Assembly: GCA_015521115.1 (NCBI GenBank)
Contig: WAOT01000040.1
Coordinates: forward strand, 1-64,000
Origin: Desulfurococcales archaeon
GTDB taxonomy: Archaea; Thermoproteota; Thermoprotei_A; Sulfolobales; Acidilobaceae
Length of the DNA stretch: 64,000 nucleotides
Direction of reading: 5' to 3'
Within the stretch, counting starts at the first letter, position 1. Each line of letters begins with the position of its first letter. Positions 24,583-31,903 of this stretch are shown here, piece after piece. Made by a program: the position numbers and the translations under genes. A model generated the notes under the pieces. The model was not told the origin of the DNA, ran no database searches, and was given only the letters and a program-made list of their open reading frames with translations.

Positions 24583-25636
24583 CTACACGGACGTGATCAT
24601 AGCTTCGACAATATCTGCAGCGATGACGTTAGGACTCGTTGGGGGATGGATTAGGACAGTGTTTAGAGACTTTGAAAGGCTGAAGAAGAGTAATGAAGAC
24701 GACAGGCTTAAGGTTCTCATTAGACTAGCGATGGGCAGGGACATGAACAAACCCCATAAGCCCCTAGCAGTCCGGTTCGGGGGCGTCTGGGTTCCGATAG
24801 CAATAGTTTTTGGCGTCCTGATACTGGAAGCGTACCACATATACGTTCTATCCACTCCCTACAGCCTCTCAGAGGTCATGGCCGTCTCGACCCTGCTCCT
24901 CCTGGGCGTCCTGGTAGGTCTTGTCGACGACCTAAGCGTATGGAGGGGAGGTGTGAGCGTCCGGTATAGGGTGGCAGCCTCCTTCATAATAGCACTCCCA
25001 CTCTCCGTGGTCAAGGCGGGCCAGAGCACCATGAGCATACCTCTAATTGGAAAAGTAGACTTCGGGATCTTCTACTCCACACTCATCGTCCCAATAGGCG
25101 TAATGGGGGCCTCAAACGCATTCAACATCCTAGCCGGGTACAACGGGCTGGAGGCTGGTATGGCCACAATAATACTTTCAGGGTATGCAGCATACGCACT
25201 GCACCACGGCCACGAGCTCGCCCTCAAGCTAAGTCTAATATCAATTGCAGCTCTACTAGCCTTCTTGGTCTACAACTGGTATCCAGCAAAGACTTTCCCG
25301 GGAAATGGCTTCACATACGCTATAGGAAGCCTTCTCGCAGCTGTGGTAATAGTTGGAAACTTCGAGAAGTTCGGTGTAATGGTCTTCCCACTATACTTCC
25401 TAGAGCTCATACTCTTCCTGAGGGGGCTAAAGAACGGTATATACAAACAGAACTTCGGCATACCACAACCAGATGGTAGCCTCGAACTCCCCTACGATAA
25501 GATCTACAGTGTGACACACCTAGCTATATACACACTGAAACGTCTCACCGGTAAGGCGACAGAAAAGGGGGTTGTAGCCCTCATCCTAGGAGTACAAGCC
25601 CTCATAACAGTCCTAGCCCTAATCGCTACATGGTGA
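24563..25636 (+). CDS. AglH-like UDP-GlcNAc:dolichyl-phosphate GlcNAc-1-P transferase
   Basis: A polytopic enzyme (357 aa, about ten helices) of the MraY/GPT/WecA family that transfers a sugar-1-phosphate to polyprenyl phosphate, the first step of N-glycan assembly. Motifs: HKPLAVRFGG, VGLVDDLSVWRGG (the DD pair binding Mg2+), GASNAFNILAGYNGLEAGM and YNWYPAKTFPGNGFTYAIGS. These match the eukaryal GPT/archaeal AglH branch rather than MraY. It would act in the cytoplasmic membrane and likely serves glycosylation of the sequon-rich S-layer protein nearby. GTG 24563 overlaps the upstream gene. Confidence 0.88.
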   Translation: MVILDYSYTDVIIASTISAAMTLGLVGGWIRTVFRDFERLKKSNEDDRLKVLIRLAMGRDMNKPHKPLAVRFGGVWVPIAIVFGVLILEAYHIYVLSTPYSLSEVMAVSTLLLLGVLVGLVDDLSVWRGGVSVRYRVAASFIIALPLSVVKAGQSTMSIPLIGKVDFGIFYSTLIVPIGVMGASNAFNILAGYNGLEAGMATIILSGYAAYALHHGHELALKLSLISIAALLAFLVYNWYPAKTFPGNGFTYAIGSLLAAVVIVGNFEKFGVMVFPLYFLELILFLRGLKNGIYKQNFGIPQPDGSLELPYDKIYSVTHLAIYTLKRLTGKATEKGVVALILGVQALITVLALIATW

Positions 25637-25642
25637 GAGAAG

Positions 25643-26083
25643 GTGCAATGCAAGCCAGCCGTCGAAGTTCCCTTAAAAGTAATCTCTGGAGAAATCAAGA
25701 GAGTCATAGGCCCGTATGTTAGAGTAAGGGGCCATTACTACCTCCAGCTAAACCTTAACATCCCCGACCCCGTATCAGCAAGGTGGGAGCTACACATTCT
25801 CACAGACCCAGAAAACCACATCAACGAGGAAGAGGGGGTGGCAGTAGTAGAGGGATACAAGTTCCTAGCAAAACACAAATGCCTTAGAAAGGTCATCCAC
25901 CCCTTACCACCAGGCTTGAGAGGAAGCCTATTCTACAGGCCATGGGGGGTCGCAGGCGTGTGGGTTACACAGACCACAAAGGCACACCCCGAAGACCTAG
26001 AAGTATTAAGGGCTTATGGCATGGGGGGTGCCATAGCCCTCCTAAGAAGGTTAGCGGGAGAAGTTGAGATCATAGAAGTATGA
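25643..26083 (+). CDS. Hypothetical protein
   Basis: 146 residues with no motif I can name. The N-terminal two thirds look beta-rich (VEVPLKVISGEIKRVIGPYVRVRGHYYLQLNLNI split by turns), followed by GLRGSLFYRPWGVAGVWVTQTT and a C-terminal helix. It may be a small RNA-related or cupin-like barrel, but this is only an impression. It starts at GTG 25643, six bases after the AglH-like stop and 11 bases before threonine synthase, so operon membership is likely. Confidence 0.6.
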   Translation: MQCKPAVEVPLKVISGEIKRVIGPYVRVRGHYYLQLNLNIPDPVSARWELHILTDPENHINEEEGVAVVEGYKFLAKHKCLRKVIHPLPPGLRGSLFYRPWGVAGVWVTQTTKAHPEDLEVLRAYGMGGAIALLRRLAGEVEIIEV

Positions 26084-26094
26084 GGTAGGGTAGG

Positions 26095-27087
26095 ATGGCT
26101 TCCTGGAGACTATATTGTCCGAAGTGCGGCTGGGAGGGGGCAGGCGAGGAATACTACCATAAATGCCCACGGTGTGGTGCTCCACTAGAGATCCGAGGGA
26201 CTATACCAAGGCCGGCCCGCCCTGTCCTAGGTGAGGGACACACCCCACTAGTGGAGTATTCCGGAGTATTGTACAAGCTAGAGTATCTCAACCCAACAGG
26301 AAGCTTTAAGGACAGGGGTGTAAGCCTCAGCCTCTACATAGCGAAAGACCTTGACTATAGGTGCGTTGTGGAGGACTCCAGTGGAAACACGGGCCTATCA
26401 ACAGCTGCATACGCCGCACACTTCGGGCTCAGGGCTAGGATACACGTCCCCCAGACCTCAGCCCCCTCAAAGCTTACGCTTATAAAAGGCTTGGGGGCAG
26501 AGCTCGTTATACACCCCACTAGGAGAGAGGCAGCTTTAGCCGCGGAGAGGGAATCGGAGAAATGCTTCTATGTAGCCCACGCGTACAGCCCAATATTCAT
26601 AGAGGGCATAAAAAGCATAGCCCGAGAAATAAGGGAACCTTTATACCCGATAGTGGTTCCTGCCAGTAGTGGTACACTCCTACTTGCCATATACAGAGGT
26701 TTCAAGGAGGCGGGTAAGAAGGTAGAGATAGTAACGGTGCAAGCGGCGGAGGCAGCAAGCCTAGAACAATACATAACCCCGAAGGCGAAGATTGGAGGCC
26801 CAACCAGCAAGCTGGCCGACGCACTAGTATATAAAGACCCTCCTAGAATAGAGGAGATGGCCCGGGCGACAGACGTGCTTGTAGTTGTAGGGGATAAAGC
26901 TCTACTAAAGGCGTTAAAGAGGCTCTGGCGCAGTGGTTTCATCGTAGAACCATCATCTGCAGCTGTAGAGGCGGCGAGGGAAGCACTAGGCCTAAACCAG
27001 GCCCTCCTAGTGCTAACAGGGTCGGGCCTCAAAACGCCAGGAGCAGTGGAGGAGTCGGAGAAACACTTAAATAGAGTGGAGGCATAG
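26095..27087 (+). CDS. thrC: Threonine synthase family PLP enzyme
   Basis: A 330-residue fold-type II PLP protein with an N-terminal zinc ribbon (CPKCGWEG, CPRCGAPLE), as is usual in archaeal threonine synthases. EGHTPLVEY, NPTGSFKDRGVSLS (Schiff-base Lys near 73), EDSSGNTGLSTAAYAAHFG, PASSGTLLLAIYRGF and VLTGSGLKTPG match the family. It converts O-phosphohomoserine to threonine, the substrate of the ilvA product in this window. A related cysteate/cysteine synthase role is a less likely alternative. It is slightly short for the family. It is followed within 15 bp by tRNA-Asp. Confidence 0.88.
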   Translation: MASWRLYCPKCGWEGAGEEYYHKCPRCGAPLEIRGTIPRPARPVLGEGHTPLVEYSGVLYKLEYLNPTGSFKDRGVSLSLYIAKDLDYRCVVEDSSGNTGLSTAAYAAHFGLRARIHVPQTSAPSKLTLIKGLGAELVIHPTRREAALAAERESEKCFYVAHAYSPIFIEGIKSIAREIREPLYPIVVPASSGTLLLAIYRGFKEAGKKVEIVTVQAAEAASLEQYITPKAKIGGPTSKLADALVYKDPPRIEEMARATDVLVVVGDKALLKALKRLWRSGFIVEPSSAAVEAAREALGLNQALLVLTGSGLKTPGAVEESEKHLNRVEA

Positions 27088-27101
27088 AACACTAGTGGCG
27101 A

Positions 27102-27179
27102 GCCGCGGTAGTATAGCCTGGCCTAGTATGCGGGCCTGTCAAGCCCGTGACCCGGGTTCAAATCCCGGCCGCGGCGCCA
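27102..27179 (+). tRNA. tRNA-Asp (GTC)
   Basis: A complete cloverleaf. Acceptor GCCGCGG/CCGCGGC, discriminator G, encoded CCA (27177-27179). Anticodon stem CGGGC/GCCCG with loop CTGTCAA, giving GTC. T-arm CCGGG-TTCAAAT-CCCGG. No intron. It starts 14 bases after the threonine synthase stop. Apart from five positions, it is identical to the tRNA-Glu gene at 27825, including all of the acceptor and T arms. Confidence 0.96.
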
Positions 27180-27331
27180 AACCGTCCTGAAACCTATCCA
27201 CTTCCTGCCTCAAACGACCCCATCCTATACAGTTAGCTCACATAAACGCTCTCTTAACATTCCAACAGATAATTAAACGCATTAGACAAACCAGCAATTT
27301 TTAAGTTACTAGATATTCAAAGTATACTGGC

Positions 27332-27351
27332 TTGATCATTATTGATCATTA
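27332..27351. repeat. Two-copy tandem repeat beside tRNA-Tyr
   Basis: TTGATCATTA occurs twice head to tail (27332-27341, 27342-27351), within an AT-rich 185-bp gap (27180-27365) that holds no other gene. It lies 15 bases beyond the tRNA-Tyr 3' end and contains the palindrome TGATCA twice. Possibly a remnant of trailer or target-site duplication; function unknown. Confidence 0.6.
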
Positions 27352-27365
27352 TTAGAAGGATTGGG

Positions 27366-27502
27366 TGGTCCCGCCGCGGGGATTCGAACCCCGGACCACC
27401 CGGTTTCTGCCCGTACAGGGGCAGGGCCCCTATGAGGGTCCTTGCCTCGGGCAGGCGCCCACCCCCCTACAGCCGGGCGCTCTGCCGCTGAGCTACGGCG
27501 GG
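27366..27502 (-). tRNA. tRNA-Tyr (GTA) with 62-nt intron
   Basis: Minus-strand tRNA with acceptor CCCGCCG/CGGCGGG, i.e. the archaeal C1-G72 tyrosine identity pair, discriminator A and encoded CCA (27366-27368). The anticodon stem is CCCGG/CCGGG. The loop starts CTGTAG, giving anticodon GTA and G37; the intron then occupies 27405-27466 and the 3' exon resumes with A38. Insertion after position 37 is the canonical archaeal site and would be cut by the splicing endonuclease at a bulge-helix-bulge. T-arm CGGGG-TTCGAAT-CCCCG. Confidence 0.93.
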
Positions 27503-27695
27503 GCCCTTATGCGGGCCACTGATTACTATCGTCAAGGGAGCTTTAAAGAGTTTACTTGTAGGGTGGTATACGGTTGTGGCCATGGCGAGCTCCTTCCTCA
27601 ATCTAGTCGTCATTAGCCTGGATTAGCTGTGTGTGCCAGGTTTAGGGGGAGAAGGGAATAAAACCCCGCCACGATATAATAGGCTATGGGATAGG

Positions 27696-27804
27696 GCCGG
27701 GGTGGCCGAGCGGTCGAAGGCGGCGGGCTGCAGAGGCCCCGCGTGGGACGTGCCCATCGTGGAGACCCGTTATGTCCCGGGTTCGAATCCCGGCCCCGGC
27801 TCCA
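27696..27804 (+). tRNA. tRNA-Cys (GCA) with 31-nt intron
   Basis: Acceptor GCCGGGG/CCCCGGC with discriminator T73, the cysteine identity base, and encoded CCA (27802-27804). The anticodon stem is GCGGG/CCCGT; the loop begins CTGCAG, giving GCA, with the intron at 27734-27764 directly after position 37 and A38 beyond. T-arm CCGGG-TTCGAAT-CCCGG. A TATA-like GAATAAAAC near 27656 fits its promoter. It lies 20 bp upstream of tRNA-Glu and is probably cotranscribed with it. Confidence 0.93.
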
Positions 27805-27824
27805 ACGTCCGGCGCAGGGGATGT

Positions 27825-27902
27825 GCCGCGGTAGTATAGCCCGGCCCAGTATGCGGGCCTTTCGAGCCCGTGACCCGGGTTCAAATCCCGGCCGCGGCAC
27901 CA
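27825..27902 (+). tRNA. tRNA-Glu (TTC)
   Basis: Acceptor GCCGCGG/CCGCGGC, discriminator A, encoded CCA (27900-27902). Anticodon stem CGGGC/GCCCG, loop CTTTCGA, anticodon TTC. No intron. It differs from tRNA-Asp at 27102 at only five bases: two T-to-C changes in the D region, wobble base G34 to T34, position 37 A to G, and the discriminator G to A. The 163-bp gap that follows, up to Nop10, contains nothing I recognise. Confidence 0.96.
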
Positions 27903-28065
27903 CGACATATTCATTTAATACCCTACTACAGAGTGATTGAAAGGTACTCGCAGGCTAGTACCCTTAGATATTACTACGTTAATGTGTGATCTACTGTTGA
28001 GGCCGATGCGGTGCCCTGTAGGATTTCAAGGGTCTGGAGCTCGAATCACGGGGAGAGGAAGAGTT

Positions 28066-28242
28066 CTACGGGGGTATGATCCCGGCCCTCTTCAGCATCT
28101 CATACTTGTACCTTAAGAACCGGTCGTCAGGTGAGAACCGGGGCGGGTGCGGTACTCTCACTGGCCCTCCACACACGGGGCACTTGTCTCTTCTCAGCGT
28201 GTACCTCCCACATACGGTGCAACGCCTCAGCAGCCATTTCAT
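28066..28242 (-). CDS. nop10: H/ACA RNP protein Nop10
   Basis: A 58-residue protein that scaffolds Cbf5 in H/ACA RNPs, which guide pseudouridylation of rRNA. The zinc ribbon is clear: RRCTVCGRYTL and KCPVCGGPV. The C-terminal linker and helix read PHPPRFSPDDRFLRYKYEMLKR, the family's hallmark. ATG 28242 is seven bases after a GGGAGGTGAGG run on the minus strand. It is the last gene of a minus-strand series with the membrane protein at 28250 and aIF2-alpha, mirroring the widespread archaeal aIF2-alpha/Nop10 linkage. Confidence 0.96.
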   Translation of the reverse strand: MKWLLRRCTVCGRYTLRRDKCPVCGGPVRVPHPPRFSPDDRFLRYKYEMLKRAGIIPP

Positions 28243-28249
28243 ACTTTCC

Positions 28250-28588
28250 TCACCTCCCCTTTAGAGTGAGTATGAACGATAATATTGTGACCGCGAGGAT
28301 CAGAGCTAGTAGTGGGAGGTGTTGCAGGGCTAGCTCCTGGATCTCGCCCCTCGGGCTAACTATACTCCTCGACACTCTCCCCGCGTTGAACGATGAAACG
28401 AGAAGTGCTAGGGGCTGTGCTAGCGGTCTCCCTTTGACGATGGCCACTAGGGTTAATGTGTATAGGGTTGCGTATAGGAGGTTCTCCCCGATCAAGAACT
28501 TTGGGAGATCTGCTGTGAAGTTAATTCCAATATACGATACGATTAACAGCACTATTAGGGCAGCCTCAACCTTGACCGGGCCCAGCAC
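28250..28588 (-). CDS. Small integral membrane protein, unknown
   Basis: 112 residues with about three or four hydrophobic helices: AALIVLLIVSYIGINF near the start, NLLYATLYTLTLVAIV, a Pro/Leu stretch PLAQPLALLVSSF, and HLPLLALILAVTILSFILTL at the end. The loops carry few charges. It ends eight bases before Nop10, whose ribosome-binding site lies in its last codons. I know of no function. It separates aIF2-alpha from Nop10, which are adjacent in many archaea. Confidence 0.6.
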   Translation of the reverse strand: MLGPVKVEAALIVLLIVSYIGINFTADLPKFLIGENLLYATLYTLTLVAIVKGRPLAQPLALLVSSFNAGRVSRSIVSPRGEIQELALQHLPLLALILAVTILSFILTLKGR

Positions 28589-28694
28589 TTGAACCCTCCC
28601 CGACCCCTGTGCATTGGATTACTGGAGGCAGTAAAACTCTTATTCTACGGTAGAAGTAGCTGACAACCCGGTACCTAAATGTTCTCCGTTATTA

Positions 28695-28771
28695 CGGCTC
28701 AGGGCCATCCTCTTACAGCATCGCCTTACAGCTCCTGCTCTGAGCTGGCAGCTCACCCTTTCATCATCGCC
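28695..28771 (-). ncRNA. Candidate C/D-box guide RNA
   Basis: In the 216-bp gap between aIF2-alpha and the membrane protein gene, the minus strand reads GGCG, then a perfect C box ATGATGA (28761-28767), and about 58 bases later a D box CTGA (28699-28702) followed by GCC. GGC/GCC closes the ends as in archaeal C/D sRNAs. The inner C'/D' pair is not clear-cut (CGATGCT is C'-like), and an internal GAGCT-GCC-AGCTC hairpin is unusual. No promoter was identified. Tentative. Confidence 0.35.
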
Positions 28772-28804
28772 TTCACTCATAATGTTGTGTTAGTGGTGCT
28801 AAAT

Positions 28805-29635
28805 CTACTTTATCTTCTCAAAGCTTAGGTTAACGTTTAACTCTGAAGCCTCTTCCTCTGCCTCCTCGAGTATCTGGGATACAGTCCTGTCAATGGTCTT
28901 GGGGTCGTGGCCTGTCACGTCTAGCCTGTACCTCGGGGCTCCTATTGTGTAGAGCCTCAAGTTTGAGATCTCCCCCTTAAGGTTTTCCGAGATCTTGTCC
29001 CTTATCCAGCTTAGGACGCGTTTAATTCTGTCTACACCATCGGGCTCCTTGCTTGTCGCTTGGATTATCCATGTCAGTTTGACCTGCTTGACCTCCACGT
29101 GGGTCTTGGCAGCCTCTAGGAGCGGCTTGATCCACTCCTCCGGGACTCCCGCCTCCCTCAGGGCTTGCTCGCCGTAGAGGACTGCGTTTTCGAGGCCCGT
29201 CATGGCGTCTCCGTACTTGTCTTCGAGCTTCCAGATCACCTCGCGGTATGCCTCATCCTCCGTCTTACCCAGCTGCTGGCCGACTAGTTTTATTATGGTG
29301 GCCGCCTTCACCTTCCTTTTGAACTCCATCATCTTCCTCTTCTTCTCGCTCTCTATCACTCTCTTGAGGCTTACGTCGACCTGCCTCCTCTTCCTGTACA
29401 CTCTTATGACCTTAACCACGATCTTATGGCCCGGCTTGACAACCCTCTCAATGTTCCTGACCATCCTAGAGGCTACCTCGCTCCATGGGAGGAACGCCCT
29501 TATACCCCCGTACTCGTCTAGGGAGAGGTATGCGCCGAAGTCGTATACCTCCTCCACAGTCCCTACAACCAGCTCTCCCACACGCGGTAGCGGGTATCGA
29601 CTCTTCAAGACAGTACTTCTTCCCTTCTCAGACAC
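28805..29635 (-). CDS. eif2a: Translation initiation factor aIF2 subunit alpha
   Basis: The 276-residue alpha subunit of aIF2, which with gamma delivers initiator Met-tRNA to the small subunit. An N-terminal S1 RNA-binding domain (~residues 15-90: VGELVVGTVEEVYDFGAYLSLDEYGGIRAFLPWSEVA) is followed by a helical domain with the SLKRV and KLEDKYGD segments. A C-terminal alpha/beta domain carries TIGAPRYRLDVTGHDPKTIDRT, which binds gamma. The 51-Ser loop region (WSEVASRM) is recognisable. It lies downstream of the translin gene; in many archaea L44e and S27e precede it, but here they are 9 kb away. Confidence 0.96.
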   Translation of the reverse strand: MSEKGRSTVLKSRYPLPRVGELVVGTVEEVYDFGAYLSLDEYGGIRAFLPWSEVASRMVRNIERVVKPGHKIVVKVIRVYRKRRQVDVSLKRVIESEKKRKMMEFKRKVKAATIIKLVGQQLGKTEDEAYREVIWKLEDKYGDAMTGLENAVLYGEQALREAGVPEEWIKPLLEAAKTHVEVKQVKLTWIIQATSKEPDGVDRIKRVLSWIRDKISENLKGEISNLRLYTIGAPRYRLDVTGHDPKTIDRTVSQILEEAEEEASELNVNLSFEKIK

Positions 29636-29675
29636 TCTCCCACACCCTCCACGAATACGGGTGCCGGCCCTTAAT

Positions 29676-30362
29676 TTAAGCAGGCCTATCTAGGCCCTCC
29701 AAAGCCTTCCTAAGGAGGTTGGCTAGCTCCTCCCTCTTGGAAAGGTCTATAAGTAGCCCCTTAAGGTCGTCAACAACTTTGCGGGCGACATCAGCTTTCC
29801 GCCTAACACCCGGGATTAACGCGTCAGGGTAGTCCAGGCTCTGGAGTTCCAGGTAGACTGCTTCGGCGATAGACAGCAGGCGCCACGCCTGCTCGTAGTC
29901 CCCCTCCCTGATGAGCTCAAGGGACAGCCTCTTCAACTCCCCAACGAGATCCCCAAGCCCCTGAAGATACGGTACTAATGGGACTCCCAGCCCAGCCAGC
30001 TCCCTAAGGGGAGGGAGCCGCCCTTCGGCGGCTAGCGAGTATAGGAGCTTAGCCTCCACATACTCGCTCAAAGCATTGTTCACGAGGCCCGTATAGAGGA
30101 GCTGGGGCTTGCTAGATGCGAGCCGGATCATTGAGAGGGCCCTCTCCTCACAGACCTCGAGGTGACCCTTTGCCGTATCAAAGTTACCCTTGTGGATCTC
30201 AACGATGGAGCGGCCAGACTCTCGGATGACCTCCCTGGAGAGCTTAATGAGCTGCTCTCTAACAGCGTCCAGGGAGTCAAGCTCCCTCCTCGCCTCCTCC
30301 ACGCTCTCAGCAATCGCCTTTCTCGCTTCATCAATACCTGCGTCGTCCAATCTTATCCTCAC
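29676..30362 (-). CDS. Translin family protein
   Basis: A 228-residue all-helical protein of the translin/TRAX family (COG2178), which forms ring oligomers binding RNA or single-stranded DNA; some members act as RNases with TRAX. Conserved blocks: ALSEYVEAKLLYSLAAEGRLPP, YLQGLGDLVGELKRLSLE and SLDYPDALIPGVRRKADVARKVVDD. GTG 30362 is seven bases after GAGGTG; the longer TTG start at 30377 lacks such a signal. It lies upstream of aIF2-alpha, 40 bp away, on the same strand. Catalytic acidic residues of TRAX are not evident, so RNA binding only is likely. Confidence 0.85.
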   Translation of the reverse strand: MRIRLDDAGIDEARKAIAESVEEARRELDSLDAVREQLIKLSREVIRESGRSIVEIHKGNFDTAKGHLEVCEERALSMIRLASSKPQLLYTGLVNNALSEYVEAKLLYSLAAEGRLPPLRELAGLGVPLVPYLQGLGDLVGELKRLSLELIREGDYEQAWRLLSIAEAVYLELQSLDYPDALIPGVRRKADVARKVVDDLKGLLIDLSKREELANLLRKALEGLDRPA

Positions 30363-30458
30363 ACGACAGCACCTCAAACCTGCCTGCTAGCCTAGGAGGA
30401 GGGCAATCAGCCTTTTAAGGTGCCTCCACACCCTACCCCCGGTGCGGTGGAGGAGGAG

Positions 30459-30668
30459 ATGTCAACGATAGAGATCAGGAAGATAGACGTCTACGACGAG
30501 GTCAACCCCCCGATATGTACAAGCTGCGGGAAGATCATCGCTCCCGGAGAGAAGGCTGTAGCATTCCTATGCCCCAACTGCGGACAGTCAGTCATCTGGA
30601 GGTGCAGTAAGTGCCGTGCACAGGGCACCCCATATAAGTGCCCCAACTGCGGCTTTGTAGGGCCCTGA
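30459..30668 (+). CDS. Zinc-ribbon RNA-binding protein (HVO_2753-like)
   Basis: A 69-residue protein made of two treble-clef zinc sites: [31 protein letters not shown] and KCPNCGFVG. This arrangement of four CxxC pairs is that of small archaeal zinc-finger proteins of the HVO_2753 type. ATG 30459 directly follows an AGGAGGAG run, hence the choice over the 13-codon longer start at 30420. It is 25 bp upstream of aEF1B, and the two are commonly adjacent in archaea. It is probably tied to translation. Confidence 0.88.
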   Translation: MSTIEIRKIDVYDEVNPPICTSCGKIIAPGEKAVAFLCPNCGQSVIWRCSKCRAQGTPYKCPNCGFVGP

Positions 30669-30693
30669 GAACATAGTTGGAGGTGTATCAGAG

Positions 30694-30966
30694 ATGGCTA
30701 GAGTGGCAATACTCATGAAGGTCTACCCAAGCTCGGTCGAGATCCAGCCTAGTCAGCTCCTAGAGAAGATAAGGGAGGTGCTCCCAGAAGGGTACAAGAT
30801 TGAGGCGAGCGGCGAGGAGCCCATCGCCTTCGGCCTAAAAGCCCTAAAGCTCGTCATATCTATGCCCGAGCAGACCGAGGGCGGCACAGCCCAAATAGAA
30901 GAACTCATCAGAGGTCTGGATGAGGTAAACGAGGTAGAAGTAGAGGCAGTACACAGGATGAGCTAG
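30694..30966 (+). CDS. ef1b: Translation elongation factor aEF-1 beta
   Basis: A 90-residue guanine nucleotide exchange factor for aEF1A. It shows the alpha/beta sandwich: MARVAILMKVYPSSVEIQ, LLEKIREVLPEGYKIE, EEPIAFGLKALKLVISMPE and ELIRGLDEVNEVEVEAVHRM, the last strand being typical. The length is that of the family. Its GGAGGTG lies ten bases before the ATG. It forms a two-gene unit with the preceding zinc-ribbon gene. Confidence 0.96.
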   Translation: MARVAILMKVYPSSVEIQPSQLLEKIREVLPEGYKIEASGEEPIAFGLKALKLVISMPEQTEGGTAQIEELIRGLDEVNEVEVEAVHRMS

Positions 30967-31000
30967 CCGCTCTACAAGGAGAAAAGGTTGGTAACTATCT

Positions 31001-31903
31001 TCAGAGCTTTTTGAGCCTCGACTTAAGCTTATATTTTCCGCGTTCTGAGAACGCTATAGTCCAGTAGATGAAAGCGCCTGGAGCACCTGTCAGTGCTGAG
31101 GATACAGTTCCGATTATCGGCATACCAAGCTTGTATCCTACATAAACTCCTACACCCATTGGAATCAGGAGGAATCCGGATCCTCCTACCAGGAGCTTCT
31201 TTTTCTTGCTCTCCTCTATCGGGTATTCAACGTATACTACACTACCATCCACAGCATCGACAAGCGCGTTATACTCCCGCCCGCTATACTCGTACGTGAT
31301 CTCCCAGAAGGGGTAGTGGACTATCCCCTCCCATCTAGTCTCATCATTTATTTTTGGGTTAGAGCAGCTTGCCTCCCATTTAGCCCTCCCTCTAGCCTTC
31401 TTCGAGACCTTACCAATATAATGCTCTGGAGAGACTTCGGGCTGGTGGTATACGCCTCTTTCAAGCCTCCTAGGCTCGAAGTATCTCCTGGAGCCGAGGG
31501 CGAACCTGTATGTGGAGGTAAGACCTAAGGGGAGTTTTTTGACCGCTGAGAGTGTAGTCCAATCCTCCTCTATACCTGACTCCTCCTCCTTGGGGCACTT
31601 AGCCACTACCTTGATATGGTAGATGTATAGGGGGATGAAGTGCAGCCTACCACTCTTCGGGGTTGCGGTCTCAGCGAGGTCGGCTGGGGCTGCATACTGT
31701 CTCTCCGCAATACCCACTACGTTCCTGAATGACATGTTAAAGCTAATGTTATCAGGGTACATATAGTGTTCTGTTATTCTCTCGCCAGACTCTATCCATA
31801 TGGCCGTACCACAGTATGGGCAAACGGTCACGCTCACAGTCTTTGGAACCTCAAAGGTAGCCCCGCAGTAGGGGCACCTTACCTTCACCATTTGACTAGC
31901 CAT
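31001..31903 (-). CDS. Zinc-ribbon membrane protein A
   Basis: 300 residues. An N-terminal zinc ribbon (VRCPYCGATFEVPKTVSVTVCPYCGTAIWI) is followed by a long beta-rich middle with a SWEITYEYSGREYNALVDAVDG-like strand set near residue 220. Two hydrophobic segments (KLLVGGSGFLLIPMGVGVYVGY and a later GAFIYWTIAF) and a basic tail follow. The ribbon and soluble part presumably face the cytoplasm. It overlaps the stop of its neighbour by 19 bases, with GAGG eight bases before ATG 31903. It is clearly a paralogue in design of the next gene. Function unknown; an assembly or stress role at the membrane is only a guess. Confidence 0.7.
   Translation of the reverse strand: MASQMVKVRCPYCGATFEVPKTVSVTVCPYCGTAIWIESGERITEHYMYPDNISFNMSFRNVVGIAERQYAAPADLAETATPKSGRLHFIPLYIYHIKVVAKCPKEEESGIEEDWTTLSAVKKLPLGLTSTYRFALGSRRYFEPRRLERGVYHQPEVSPEHYIGKVSKKARGRAKWEASCSNPKINDETRWEGIVHYPFWEITYEYSGREYNALVDAVDGSVVYVEYPIEESKKKKLLVGGSGFLLIPMGVGVYVGYKLGMPIIGTVSSALTGAPGAFIYWTIAFSERGKYKLKSRLKKL

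Noticed and set aside
27365-27940. Several short frames over the tRNA cluster
   Set aside because: They read through tRNA-Tyr, tRNA-Cys and tRNA-Glu genes (e.g. translation of the T-loop as GFEPR or GFEPG), so they are not coding.
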